A stretch of DNA of 64,000 nt from Lumbricus rubellus. Its lineage: Eukaryota; Annelida; Clitellata; Crassiclitellata; Lumbricidae. This document shows positions 45,831 to 57,619 of the stretch, one piece after another; the stretch's first letter is position 1, and each line of letters starts with the position of its first letter. Location of the stretch: the NCBI GenBank assembly GCA_945859605.1, contig OX243824.1, positions 22,064,561 to 22,128,560 on the forward strand, written 5' to 3'. The position numbers and the translations under genes are program-made. The notes below the pieces were generated by a model. It saw only the letters and a list, made by a program, of their open reading frames with translations. It ran no database searches and was not told the origin of the DNA.

Positions 45831-48246
45831 CAGGGTGGCTCAAAAAATGTAGCATCGGATAAAATGCGTTAAGTTCGCAACCGATTGAAATTGTTTCCCG
45901 AAAATTTTTTCATTTGTAAGGGAATGAATTTCCAACATTCTCTGAAAGTTTCACCTGAAACTTTTTATGTTTGCAACAATTACAGCTGTTTAAACTTTCA
46001 ATTCCGGTTTTTCAAATATCGAAAGAATCGTGTTCCAATACATGTGATTTCATTTCGATTTTTGGGCAAATTACAACACACAAAATTATGATGATGTCAT
46101 ACAACCTCACTGAGAGCTGTAAAGAAGCTGTTTATGATGTAAGCTCTTAGTTTTGGTCATATTTTGTATATTAAGGTCTCAGTTTGTGAATCCGTTACTG
46201 AACGTCATGGGCAAAGTTTCTGCAGATGATAAAATTGGAACTCGGACGTTACGTAAACAGATTCTGGGACATCGCGCGTTCATAGCAAAAGACCCAAAGA
46301 AAAGAGGAGCTTGAGCACCGTGAAAGCTAAGTAGAGTATAAATCCCAGTTTAACCATCAATTCTAGGAACGTCACCTGCAGCGACTTCCAGGCAACGCGC
46401 CGCTGGCGCCTTCTAGGCCACGCCTCATAGGCTTCTAGGCTTCTAGGCCACGCCCACCCAGGCTGCTAGGCTATATCGTCATACCTAATTAGCATACAGG
46501 CTAGTAGAGGACTTCCAGGAACGGCCTACCTGGCTACTAGGGCTTCTAGGCTACAGGCTACTAGCGCTTCTAGGCCACACCTACATAGGCTACTAGGGCT
46601 TCGAATTCACTGCAAGGTCGAAATTTTCTAAGTCCAACAAGATTTTAGTTCACGAAATTTTCTAAGTCCGACAAGATTTTAATTCAAAAATTTTCTAAGT
46701 TCAACAATATTTTAGTTTAAAAATTTCTAAGTCCGACAAGATTTTAATTCACACATTTTCTAAGTCAAAACACACTGGGTGAAAATTTTTCCAATTCCGA
46801 CAATATTTTATTTCAAAAATTTTCTGGGTCTTGCGCTTGTAAGATTCTCGCTCGCTCATTGGCCGACCCTTCCTGGGATAGCGCCGCGCTCGCTGATTGG
46901 TCGCCGCTTCCTGGGGTGGTCGCCGCAGCTCTTGTGTGCACATAATAGGCAATTAGCATATTAGCATAATAAATTAGGGTTCCTAGAAGCATTACAAGCC
47001 GAGAAGGTGTGCCCTAGAAGCGCGCTAGTGTAAGCCATAGCCCGTAGCCTATAGCCTAGAAGCCCTAGTAGCCTAGGTAGGTGTGGCCTAAAAGCGCTAG
47101 TAGCCTTCAGCCTAGAAGCTCTAGTAGCCAGGTAGGCCGTTCCTGGAAGTCCTCTATTAGCCTGTATGCTAATTAGGTATGACGTAATAGCCTAGCAGCC
47201 TGGGTGGGCTTGGCCTAGAAGCCTAGAAGCCTAGGAGGCGTGGCCCAGAATGCGCCGGCGGCGCGTTTCCTAGAAGTCGCCGCAGGTGACGTTCCTAGAA
47301 TTGATGGTTAAACTGGGATTTATACCCTACTAGGCTATCTGCAAACGTGTTTATGTTACGGAGGTCAGATGTTGGAAGAGAGGCAGGAACTCGTCATTTT
47401 GGTCTGACGGAGAAAAACTCTATGTTCAAGAAATTCGCTTGGTATTCGAACGGGTTAAGTTTGCAAAGCACATCATGGTTTCAGCATCAGCTATGCTGGC
47501 GTGTGTTACGGCTGCAAGAAAATAAATACTGCATTTAATCCCATTCAGTAGGCTAAATGTCTAACTCATCGCTGAACTCTCTTACTCAGACTCATTGAAG
47601 ACCAGGTAGGCACCTAACCACTGGCTTTAATTTCCCGCAGGACGGTGCGCCTGCTTGCTCGCACGGCAAGGTTGATTATGATGACGCTACTTTATTTTTG
47701 CCATAAACTGCATTAAATTTATTGGCAAAGGTGACTAACAACCTCACCAGACCTTCGCTCTCTTGCTTATCACGTCTGGGGAGCTATGCTGGAACGCTGC
47801 AAGACGTTTCATCCCAAGTTGGGGAACATTGGATAACTGAAGGAAGTTTTGCTGCTAATGTGGGATCAGTTGCCGCAGGACCCGATCAACAAGGCCATAC
47901 TGAGCTTCACAAAAAGAATTCGAACTCGTGTTAAAGCAAGGAGTGGACACTCCCATCATACCTTACAATAAACTGCAAAACGAAATTCTGAGGTCGCAGT
48001 GAAAAGTGATATCATTTGACATGGAAATCAACAAAATAATGACGTTCATTTTCCCACGGAAATTCTAAAAAAGGGAATTGAAAGCTTAAATAGCTGTAAC
48101 TTTTGCAAACATGAAACTTTCAAGTGAAACTTTCAGGGATTGTTGGAAATTGATTCCCCTGCAAATTGGAAAATTTTCCTCCAAAAGGTCAATGAGTTGC
48201 GAAGATATCGCATTTTATCCGGTGGTCCTTTTTTGGAGCCACCATG
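45831..48246 (+). mobile_element. mariner-like element with broken transposase, itself interrupted
   Basis: Flanked by TA. The ends are CAGGGTGGCTCAAAAAATG and, reverse-complemented, CATGGTGGCTCCAAAAAAGG, with TIRs of about 150 bp. Transposase pieces on the plus strand: VSADDKIGTRTLRKQILGHR (about 46215-46300), FAKHIMVSASAML (about 47460) and the C-terminal part SLAYHVWGAMLERCKTFHPK, LLLMWDQLPQDPINKAILSF and KRIRTRVKARSGH (about 47755-47950). Stops and frameshifts are frequent. A 1-kb TIR element at 46330-47331 interrupts it. Confidence 0.8.
46330..47331. mobile_element. 1-kb TIR element with GGCTTCTAGG-phrase arms
   Basis: The ends AGTAGAGTATAAATCCCAGT and, reverse-complemented, AGTAGGGTATAAATCCCAGT begin inverted arms of about 290 bp (46330-46615, 47040-47331). 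Both arms are built from GGCTTCTAGGC / GGCTACTAGG phrases. The flanks AAGCTA (46324-46329) and AGGCTA (47332-47337) are a 6-bp duplication with one mismatch. AGTAG ends, 6-bp duplication and phrase arrays are shared with the 3.7-kb element at 2551-6222. The centre has a second repeat (TTTTCTAAGTCCGACAAGAT) at 46625-46770. Confidence 0.8.
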
Positions 48247-48254
48247 TACAATCA

Positions 48255-49495
48255 ATCAATCATTCAACCAATCAGTAGATCTCTCAGGCTACTTCAATCA
48301 TGATAACCGATCTCTGTAGTAAAGAACTGTAAGTACATTATTTTTTCACCTTAAATTGACATACTGAGTTCTATTATTGAAGTAGTTTGAGAGGCAGGAC
48401 CACAAATTTGGGGACCGTCCCCGTGGCCCCAAAGTTTCCCCATGAGTGCTGCTTCTAATTGAAAACGCAATTTCCGTATGTAGCCCCTCAACCCCTCAGC
48501 CGGCCGGCGGACTGTATATGGCGTACATAATCTTATCGCGGGTCGGCGGCATGTTTGACATAATATTATATGCAGTGTAGTCTATTAGGACAAACACTGC
48601 GCTATGATTACATAGTTGATTTCATTGCCGTTGGTCACTGTTTAGCTTTCTTATTCGAAGTTAGCAGTTGTAGAGAGTTGTTTGGGGGGGGGGGGCTGTG
48701 CCGCCCAGACAGGCTCTAGCGGCGCCGCCACTGCCAAGAACCCGCTTAGTAGCCTAAATGACCAAGCAAGAAAATTATTCCTGCGGTATGGACAAAAATT
48801 AGCCTAACAGAACTAGGATTATGGATCCAACACAACTGACGCAATATGATGAATATAGGCATATAACGTGAATGCGTGCTAAACAAAACTGACCCCCATG
48901 TAATTTAAGCCGCATGAAGTGTAGTTTAATTTGTTTAAAAACTGAAACTGGTTGAATATCTTACAAAGTAAATCATGATTCTGATTTAGATGCTAAAATG
49001 AACTCAAATGTTATGATTTTGTGGAAAACTGTAGGCTAAGGCAATAAGTAGAAGAACCATGAGACGGAATAATAATGGTGGTTGAGTGGCGGTAGTGATG
49101 GGGGAAACTGAGAATCTGAGTCGAGTAGCGACTGGTGTGGGTGTGTAAGAAGAGTGTGACATATTAGGATGAAATGGTGGACTGTGGCGACTGGATGGTG
49201 GATACACATAATACGGTTTAATTACTGTAACGAAATACATTTCTGTTGTAACTTTAGAAATGCCAGGGTGAAAGGCAAGTGATGAACATTTAATCAGACC
49301 AGTACACAAAATAGGGTTCATGCCTGTATAAAAATGAACAGATGTTGAAACTGAGAATAAGAGTAGAGATCACGACCCTGTTAGATAATCGCCAGCATTT
49401 GAGTTCAAAAACATCATTCGTCAAAATTTGTGATCTGTAAGTAGACCTAAGCAAATCACTGTAAGTTTAGACCTATATCATAAGGTTCTTTATGG
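48255..49495. other. no recognised gene; orphan hAT-type end
   Basis: A G-run followed by GGCGCCGCCACTGCC at about 48683-48737 looks like a hAT right terminus (inverse CAGTGGCGGCGCC) with no left partner found. The 105-codon minus-strand ORF (49004-49321) is unrecognised. Confidence 0.35.
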
Positions 49496-49734
49496 CTACC
49501 ATGCAGTGGTGTAGTGGGGGGGAACGCGGGGAACGCCGTTCCCCCACTTTTTAACGCGGGGGAACGCCGTTCCCCCACTTTTTTCCAGGGGGGAAACAAA
49601 AAATTCAAGATTCACTGTTTCAGCTGCTTACTTACTGGAGCCTTTCGCAGTTTCGCAGATATATTTATATGTGTGTTCAATGGCTTGTAAATAAAAGCTA
49701 ATGATAAATGAAAATAGTACAGTAGTACAGTAGT

Positions 49735-50945
49735 TTCTTCTATCCTCTGTGACCCTGGGCATGTCCTCCATTATCTTCTTTTACCTGAACGTGTAACTGG
49801 TTATTTCATTAGGCCCCGCTCACATAATCTAGAGATACCATGATGTGACTCGTTGATTGAATTGATTGATAAAGGATTTATCACGAGAATGCTATATATT
49901 TAACTTGTTTGCCGATAATAGTTTAGTAATTAATTATTGTATTGTATTGTACTGTATTTTATAAAAACATTTATAAAGCGCCTCTACTAGGGTGAACCGT
50001 TCAGAGGGGCTCCCAGTGCGCAAGGCCACGTGAGAAGAAATAAGTTTTTAGAAAAGAAAATGAGGAGGAGGGATTACCAGTCAGAAGTTGAGACCGAGTA
50101 GATGGAGACAGAGTATTCCAAAGAGAGGGACCAATTGATGCAAAGGATCGGGACTGAGCCATAGCCACCATTCTAGTAGGAGGAACTGAAAGATCAAGTC
50201 TATTTGAAGAGCGGAGTGGGCGATGTGAGGAGGCTGAAAGAGGGCGGTGAATTTCATTGGCTAGATATTTAGGGGAGACCAAGATGAGGATTTTAAACTT
50301 AATGTGTGCAGTTAGAGGAAGCCAATGGAGCTGTTCAAACATGAAAGTAGAAATATGCGAGTAGCGTGGAAGGCGTGCGATTAATCTGGCTGCAGCGTTT
50401 AAGACCGACTGTAGCCTAAAGTTGAGAGACGAACCTTAGGCAGACCAATTAAAAGAGAATTACAGTAGTCAATTCTGGAGCAAACAAAAGCATGAACCAG
50501 AGTGGTGAAGACAGAAGACGAAACAGAACGCCGAATAGCCTTCAGACGCCTAAAATGAAAATATGAAGAGCGTGTAAGATTAGAAATATGGTCTTTAAAA
50601 GAAAGGGAGCTGTCTAAGGTAACACCCAGATCATGAACGGTCGAGGAGAAGCTGTAGTGAGGAAATAATTCTGGGAGGTGGACACAATCAATTTTAGAAA
50701 GCTGCTGGGGTGTGCCAAACCAAATGAACTGGGTTTTGGAGGCATTAAGAGAGAGACGATTTGATGACATCCAGGCGTGGAGAGAACCTGAGAGAGACTG
50801 ATTATATTATAATTTAACTTGTGATTTTAATTTGCACGTTTTTATTACCTATTATTACTTCGATGTATTATATATAATGATGTTCTGTGTCCCATTGTGC
50901 GTTTGCAAGTGGAGTAATAAAGAAAATACTTACTTACTTACTTAG
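49735..50945 (+). pseudogene. ACTT-tailed LINE 3' end, split by an L2-like LINE
   Basis: 49735-49935 reads TTCTATCCTCTGTGACCCTG and onward as in 16455-16640. The reading resumes at 50803 with ATTATAATTTAACTTGTGAT and ends AATAAAGAAAATACTTACTT at 50945. It is the same family as 16168-16800 and lies inside the hAT at 49504-51042. Confidence 0.8.
49940..50803 (-). pseudogene. L2-like LINE (ATTGT-tailed subfamily), 3' fragment
   Basis: The minus strand encodes MSSNRLSLNASKTQFIWFGT, VHDLGVTLDSSLSFKDHISN and VHAFVCSRIDYCNSLLIGLP (50770-50399), then after a frame change FEQLHWLPLTAHIKFKILIL, SKYLANEI-like text and SFASIGPSLWNTLSPSTRS, ending FFSRGLAHWEPL (50342-50001). This is a comparatively well-preserved L2 C-terminus, missing the polymerase core. 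The 3' end has the GGCGCTTTATAAATG-type terminus with a TACAATACAA tail. Confidence 0.85.
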
Positions 50946-51054
50946 TAGGCCTACTGTAATAACAATAAATTAATAATTGAGAAAAAAATTGTAAGCCTAA
51001 TATGAAGCGTTCCCCACTTCATTTTTTAGGACTACACCACTGCTACCATGTCAT

Positions 51055-51970
51055 CCAGGACAAAGTCACTTATAAGCGACATTAAAATATCGAGGTAGTA
51101 ATAATAATAATCATAGGCTACCAGAATAGCGCAAAAAAGTCGTCACAAGGACTTATCAAAGTAAAGGGTAGACTGCGGCTTGTTTCGACGCCCTCGCCCC
51201 TCCTATTGCTGCCAAAGACTGCGTCGAGTACTGTATCAATGGGCATAGGCATGTAGGCCTACTATTACCAGATTCACTCTGGAAATTTGAGACGAATGCA
51301 TTTCTTTTGCGGAGAGTTCCTTGCTATCAGATGGATTAAGAGGCATGTCGGATTCATCACTTTGTGTTCCAATTGTTTTGCAAAAGAAGCAGTGTACTTA
51401 AACAGATAGGCCTACTTAGAAAGAAATGCCATGGCGGAAATAGTGGCTTGGCAACGCGTAATAGAAATCGAACTCACTCTGGCATTGAAACAAAACTCAA
51501 GTGATCAGACCGACGTGCCATTATGCCACTTTATCAGTGGCTGGTAATAAGTTTGATTGGACTGCATTGCATTGGATTCGATAGGTAAAGATGATCTAAT
51601 CCAGCGAAGTTGAGATTCCGATTCACGAAAAGCGGTGGCAGTTAGGCCTACTGTAGGCCTGGCGGTAGTAAGACTAGTTAGTGTTAACCATAGCAGTTTT
51701 TGATATCTAAAAAACAGGATAGATTAGCTATCAAATTATTATTCATGTGTGCAGTTTCTTTAGTCCGACCCATATTTGAAACGGTTACAATTAAATTCCT
51801 GCAAGCACTTAATATCTTTCAAGACTCGTGGCGAAATTGTTATTATTTAGAAGTTATAGTTATCACTAAGGAACGGGAGTCAACGGTGATATTTCCTTCG
51901 CGATACCTTCGACGGTTTCCACGGAATTTTACTCCGACCTTGCATTGCTCTTGACTAATTAACCTGTATA
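51055..51970. other. no recognised feature
   Basis: Unique AT-rich sequence with AGGCCTA motifs. The short ORFs at 51700-52031 are not credible. Confidence 0.4.
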
Positions 51971-51989
51971 TGAATTTCCTGGTTTTGTT

Positions 51990-52570
51990 TCTGCAACCAC
52001 GGTTCATGACCTCGGTGTCCAGCTTGACCAAGAACTTACTTTGCTACTCAACTTCACCGTCTTGCTTGAGGCTGCTATTATCTATCAGCTGCGCCAGCTT
52101 CGCCTGTCATCCGTTCTCTTACGTCTGCTGCTACTCTTACTTTAGTGTATTCCTTTGTTACATCTCACATCGATTATTGCTCTTCGCTCTACTTTACCTC
52201 CCATCCAGCAGAATGACTTGTCTTCACCGGGTGATGGGCTCTGCTGCATGCGCGCCTAATAGGGAAAATCCCTAAAATAATATGGTTATGTCTCATACAG
52301 TCTCAAGCTACATGCTTACATGCTTGAGGTACTTCACTGGCAAGCGTATTGAGTTTAGGGTAGCTGCATTGGTATGGTGATGTTGCCAGGGCCTCGCCCC
52401 AATTTACCTCAGAGCAGCCTTACATTGGGTATCCAAGGACGTCGTCAGCTATGCTCTGCTGATAAGGGAGTCCTCATAGTTCCTTTTGCTCGTACTATAC
52501 TACCATGAAGAATCGAACCTTTTCTGTGGTTGGCCCAGTGGTCTGAAATGGCCTTCCTTTTGAGCTACGC
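51990..52570 (+). pseudogene. decayed L2-like LINE fragment
   Basis: Scattered motifs in several frames: VHDLGVQLDQELT-like (about 52005), YQLRQLRLS-like (about 52080), VYSFVTSHIDYCSSLYFTS (about 52145) and NRTFSVVGPVV (about 52510). The order matches L2 C-termini. It is the most diverged L2-like copy in the window. Confidence 0.65.
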
Positions 52571-52801
52571 CTAAATGTAGGCCTATGCCACCATTGCACC
52601 TGCCTACTGCACCACGAGTTAACCCTCCAACGAAGATCAGAGTCTAACTGATTTTATTATTTACAAACACAAATAAATATACAGACAACCAAAAGTATCT
52701 CCTCCTATATACAGTTTGATTGGCCAATGATAATGTTCTGAGGCCCAATCTACATAGTCCATGACAAGATAAATACCTAATATAAGTTATCCAAGCATAT
52801 A

Positions 52802-53207
52802 CACTGTGTCCCAATAAATCGGGCACCATTTTTATAATGTAAATAAAACAGGTAAATCTTAATCGATTTTCAAAATTTCAGAACTGTTTTTATCCTGAGA
52901 TAATTATCTTACGCTGATTCAAATATGAAGTTTCTAGCATGAATACTGACGTCACAATTACGTCACTTGCATCAGAGAATTTAAATGTTAAGTACCGAAC
53001 ACAACGATTTTTGTTGACATTTGGTTTCGATATGTAAATTAACGACGTCATTATGACGTAATTTTTTAGTGAGGGCCGTTCATAAATTACCAATTGGTAG
53101 ATAATTATCTCATGATAAAAACAATTTAGAAATTTTGAAAATCGATTAAGATTTACCTGTTTTATTCACATTATAAAAAAGAGTGCCCGATTTATTGGGA
53201 CACAGTG
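52802..53207. mobile_element. 406-bp mariner-type MITE
   Basis: Flanked by TA. The ends are CACTGTGTCCCAATAAATCG and its inverse. The TIRs are about 110 bp and include AAATCTTAATCGATTTTCAA. No coding remnant. Confidence 0.88.
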
Positions 53208-53269
53208 TATATAGTGAATGACACACCCCTATCAGTGCATGCGTATTTATACATAATTATGACACCTGG

Positions 53270-53398
53270 GACTCTACCAGCATACTTCCTTGCTAAACTT
53301 AAAACTGTTCTTTTTGGGCGCGCTGGAGTGTGGGCGCCTCTGAGTAGTTTTTTCTTAAAGGGGCACTATATAAATTTCCGAATGAATGAATGAACGAA
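53270..53398 (+). mobile_element. L2-like LINE 3' end
   Basis: Encodes LPAYFLAKLKTVLFGRAGVW then the 3' end GGCGCCTCTGAGTAG, GGGGCACTATATAAATT and a TGAATGAATGAA tail. Only the last 130 bp are present. Confidence 0.75.
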
Positions 53399-53439
53399 TT
53401 GACTAGGGGAGAATGTCCAGGTTTTGGGACAGGTCCTGT

Positions 53440-53710
53440 ATTGGGGCGGTGGTATCGAAGTCGTGGCAGTAATCTGCGTTAGCCACATCGGTAAGAGAGC
53501 TGGCGACCGCGCGTCTGTGGAAGAGAGCGTGAGGGCCGCGGCTCGAATCTCGAATGGGGCTATTTCAGAGATTCAAAAATCTCGGGCTAACGCGGTCCGT
53601 CCACGGGGACCTAAATGGCGTGGCGTCCATTCAAACGGGCGAGCGGTGGTGAAGGATCTCACCCTCAGGGTCGAGGCCATAAGACAGCCGCTATATAACA
53701 TTCCGATTAC
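53440..53710 (+). mobile_element. possible tRNA-derived SINE, different from the L2 SINE
   Basis: GC-rich island in AT-rich surroundings with a box-A-like CATCGGTAAGAGAGCTGG and a box-B-like GGCTCGAATCTCG about 45 bp apart. It continues with GGTCCGTCCACGGGGACCTA. The tail and family were not identified. The 154-codon ORF over it is probably fortuitous. Confidence 0.35.
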
Positions 53711-53719
53711 CTTTACAGT

Positions 53720-54635
53720 TATATATTATCGCGTGTGGCGCCACCCAGGTAACGTATTTAATGTGGTGAATGATCAATCATACGTCTTATTGTGCAGTAA
53801 AGACAACGTCTTACAGAGATATTGGAAATTTACATTTTCGGGCAAAAAATGTAAATTTTTAATCACTCAGTGTCAACCACTGCATTAAACGTCTAGTGCT
53901 AATTTAGCTTAAGCCATCAGTAAATTGTTTCGGGCAGTATAATATGGTGAAATTTGTGAATCATTCATTGAGTGCATTATTTTATCATCTCAAAAGTAGT
54001 GGCCTTGGCTAAAATTAAACTTAAATGATTTTATTGTAGGCCTATAGGCATATTGTGTGAAACAGAGGCTATCAGGATGGGTAGAGATATGTTACATTGC
54101 ACTCACTTGAAATTGACTCGTAGGGCTATTTGCTATTAGGATTACATGAGTCAGGAGAGAGCAGCACTGATGCGCAACAAACTCAGTATTGAAGCTGCAC
54201 AGCTAATGATGTACGGTCACCGGCTAATCTCATTGAGGTGAAAAGGAGGGCAGCATCAGTGAGGTAGAAGTCCCTCCCTGCCGGTATAGCCTCTCAGTGT
54301 AGCAGATCATCCTGATACCTCCTCGTGGTTCTCCCTGGAAACTACTGGTAGGCTATCAGTAGGCTAAATTCAAGATGGTCGCCCATCTATGGGAAAATAG
54401 TGAAGACTGCCTTGGTGTCCTCGGCTGAAGTCCGGCATGTCACGGCAATGGCGAGGGCGGCACCGCAGCACAGCATCCGCAGGTAGCTGCTGATCGCTTG
54501 CTGATCGCCTACTGGCATCAGTCTTGGTCAGCCTGCTGCGCTCACACTCTCGGGTCCACATGTCTCAGCTTCTGTGCCTGTGGACGATCGTCTGTGTGAG
54601 AAGAGAGAGTGGGACTGGACGACACACACCTTTCT
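53720..54635. other. no recognised feature
   Basis: Unique sequence without convincing ORF, RNA or transposon signal. Confidence 0.4.
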
Positions 54636-54643
54636 CACTTTAA

Positions 54644-55593
54644 CCCTTATAGGGTCACCGGGGGGTAAAAAAATACACCCAGCTTGGTTTTTCACGGATT
54701 TTTTTCCCCCTGAAAATAGTTGAAGAAATCGCTTTTGTGACTTTTCCTAAATATGTTTATGCACAGAATGCATCCAGTTTTATTATCTATCCATTCACCC
54801 AAATCAGGTAAAAAGTACGAAAATGCACCACTTCGTAGATATTTTAGTCAGGAATTCATAAACATAGCATTATGCATGCGTTACACGTGAGTATCTTTCT
54901 GTCACAATGTCTCCTTATCAGTATCTGAACATTATATAGTATCATTCATTCATTCATTCATTCATCATTCAAGTATTTATATAGCGCCTCTTAAAAGAAA
55001 CTACTCAGAGGCGCTCCCGACTCCAGCACGGACAAATAGAAACGTATGTCATGATTAGTATCGTTTTATATATAGAAATCGTTTTATTTTCATAAAATTA
55101 GGATGAATACATGTAAATGAAATTGTCTACAGCAAATCACGTGAAGTTAACAAGTGTAGCATCAATTTAGACCCTGAGCTCATGTTTCTAATGCACATAT
55201 GGCTTCACTGATAGCCATTTTAATGTTCTGGCCGCCATTTTGTCCGCCATTTTGATTTTCGTGCAGTGCCACATATGTGAATTTGGTTCCATTGCATTCC
55301 TTGACCTTGAAAATGTTTATTTAGACTCTGAAATCATGTTTCCATTGCATACATAACTTCACTTATAACCGTTTAAGATTATGGCGGCCATTTTGTCCGC
55401 CATTTTGATTTTCCTGCAGTGCTGCAGTATTTTTCTTTGGTCCAGTGCATTCCGCGAACCTTCTATAAATAACGTTTTTTAGTTTTATACTTGAAAATTG
55501 GAGTTTATCATAGGAATCATGCGAATCACAGTGGGCAATGTTTTACCCCCAGGTGACCAAAATCGGTTGAAACATTTCGTGACCCTATGAGGG
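54644..55593. mobile_element. TTAA-target (piggyBac-type) MITE with duplicated core
   Basis: Flanked by TTAA at 54640-54643 and 55594-55597. The ends are CCCTTATAGGGTCACCGGGG and, reverse-complemented, CCCTCATAGGGTCACG. A segment with GCGGCCATTTTGTCCGCCAT is tandemly duplicated (about 55170-55290 and 55320-55440). A minus-strand SINE/L2 tail (54945-55035) is inserted near the centre. Confidence 0.82.
54945..55035 (-). mobile_element. SINE/L2 3' tail
   Basis: CATTCATTCATTCATTCATC, ATTTATATAGCGCCTC and ACTCAGAGGCGCTCCCGACT match the inverted 3' end of the SINE at 32876. It is inserted in the piggyBac-type MITE. Confidence 0.7.
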
Positions 55594-55885
55594 TTAATTC
55601 ACTCAATGTGAAGGTTTACGTCGTGACGATTGGGAAAGTCCTGAGGCGATGGGCAAGTGACGACGGGTGCAGGTGGAGGATACCACTGGGAGCGCCTAGC
55701 CACAAACCTGCACGTAGGCGACCTAGGTGTCAAACAACGTGCTGAATGTGACCAGACTTGTCAGTCCAGGACTGGAACTTTGACCACGACGTGAGATCCG
55801 TCGCATCGACGGCTCAGTCCATCATCACATGAGTCAGTGGAAGCCTGTTCACATTGAATAAATTTTTGATAATAATATTGTTTAA

Positions 55886-57610
55886 CACTCGAGTGCCGAA
55901 GGTATTTTTTGGTACACGAAGGCCCAGGGGAGGGGGTTCCGCGCGGACCCAAGCGTTTTATGTTAAGATCTTGAGAAGATATTGGAATATCGTTACAGAC
56001 TTTAGTTCTATATATAATCCCAAATAAATTTGCAATCGATTGATGTAGGCTATCTTAGATCACAACGACACCACCTGGTGTAAAATAATAGTGTAAAAGT
56101 CTCGTGAAACATTTTATGCTTGCTTACGTTATTTACCGAAGGAAGCCTATACGTCTGGCGCGTCCGCATGCCAGTCAGCTGCTCTCATTTCCATCTATCG
56201 AAGGACCAGTAGCATTATGGTAGACTAAATCGTAATCGCAGTTGTAAATTTGCATAAATTTTATTCGTGTAACCTTGACAGAATGGTTCCCACATATGAA
56301 CTGTCCTATGCCCTCCGTTTTGACGCAAGCCTGTTGTATGCAATTATTGCTGTGAAAGGCCTACTCATAGGCTAGCCTACTTGCAGACTTTCTAATTCAT
56401 AGGCCAAACATAGTGCTAGGCCAGGGGTTCTCAAACTGTGGTACGCGTACCCCAAGGGGTACGCCAGGCGCCGGTAAGGGGTACGCGAAAATTTTCGGAA
56501 ATATAATTTTTGGGAGTTTATGGACTTAGTTTCCAGTTTTCCTTGATTAGCAATGATTTTTAACGTTGCTTCATGTAACAGCATCGTCATTTCTTTCTTT
56601 CACATGTGATTAGACTCACATACTAAGCTTATAATGTTATTTTAGTGCATGCAACATGTCACTATAAATTTGAAAGTTGAAATAAGAATAAACAATGTAT
56701 ACATGGTTGAAAGAACCAAAGTCAGAAATTCTCAGCGTAGGCTATTAGGCAGGCCTAGGCCTATAGAGCTCTAAAAGGATAGCTGAATAAATTGTTCTAA
56801 GGATTAATTTCTGGTCGAACTTTATAATTTGTGATTCCTTTCAGCACGTCGTATAATTATATATCCGTTTGGAACTAGTTCTTGCTATCAAAAATACATA
56901 TCCGATAAATTTGAGTTTGAAATTGACAAATATTAAACCAGGTAATTTTGTTTTAAAATCTGTACTAGTCAAAACAAGCACACATCAATACAACGCTATA
57001 TATGTTAGCTCTTTCTTACAGGAATTATAAACCAATTTCCCCTTTTTGTTGATAGGATTGCATGATTAAAACTTTGCATATTTAAAATTTTGCTCCGTGT
57101 AGGCTAATATAAAAGGACTCTGATAGGATACACCATGCAATTATTAATTGGACTTTTTAGTTGTCACTGCAATGGGGACTATCACTATAGCAATGGCATT
57201 TTCTTTCTGATGTGACTATCCTGGGGGTACGCCACCATTCGATTTCTTTACTTGGGGGTACAACAAAAATAAAGTTTGAGAACCCCTGTGCTAGGCTACA
57301 ATATCAATAAGTCTAAGTTCAATAATTTTTATGAATCTTTCTTTCATATAATGTGCGCTGTCCATTTATTTATTAGTCAGTAACCATACGCATGTACGAC
57401 TAATAATCGAATATCTTGGAGTACCCTTAATAAATGCTGCTGATGTGGGGTACAGGGTTGGACAATACTCACGCAAAATATATCATTCTATGCCCAAATG
57501 GTTGCTCTAGGGATATCTAAAAGTATTTTGCAGATCCATAGCCTTTAAACAGTTGTCCTGGAAAAACAGGCCTGGGGTCTGGTCGGACCCCGCCCTTGGG
57601 CACTCGAGGG
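55886..57610. mobile_element. TTAA-target (piggyBac-type) element of the 13323 family, interrupted by a hAT
   Basis: Lies between TTAA at 55882-55885 and 57611-57614. The ends are CACTCGAGTGCC and, reverse-complemented, CCCTCGAGTGCCCAAGGGC. Its interior matches 13323-13827 in inverted order (for example AAATTTGCAATCGATTGATG, GGTCTGGTCGGACCCC). The hAT 56422-57288 accounts for about half its length. Confidence 0.8.
56422..57288. mobile_element. 867-bp hAT MITE
   Basis: The ends are CAGGGGTTCTCAAACTGTGG and its inverse (AGTTTGAGAACCCCTG), the classic Charlie-type hAT terminus. TGCTAGGC is perfectly duplicated at 56414-56421 and 57289-57296. GGGGTACGC motifs occur near both ends. No transposase. 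Confidence 0.95.
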
Positions 57611-57619
57611 TTAATCTAC

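Larger units (their letters stand above)
45103..48248. mobile_element. TIR element with CATACGAC phrases, containing a mariner-like element near its right end
   Basis: The left end TGCTATATCGTCGCCTCAGA and the right end (reverse-complemented TATATATCGTCGCCTCAGA, 45786-45830) share a TIR of about 45 bp. The phrase (AC)ATACGAC(AA) recurs about seven times at 45490-45710. CAATCA occurs at 45097-45102 and, after the mariner-like insertion, at 48249-48254, a possible 6-bp target duplication. Without the insertion the element is about 730 bp. No transposase. Confidence 0.6.
49504..51042. mobile_element. hAT element carrying nested LINEs
   Basis: The ends are CAGTGGTGTAGTGGGGGG and, reverse-complemented, CAGTGGTGTAGTCC. 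CTACCATG is perfectly duplicated at 49496-49503 and 51043-51050. A GGGGAACGC motif is near each end, duplicated on the left. Most of the interior is a LINE insertion, so the original hAT was a short MITE. Confidence 0.92.

Noticed and set aside
53424..53888. 154-codon plus-strand ORF
   Set aside because: It overlaps the SINE-like GC island and changes composition sharply half way; no domain recognised.
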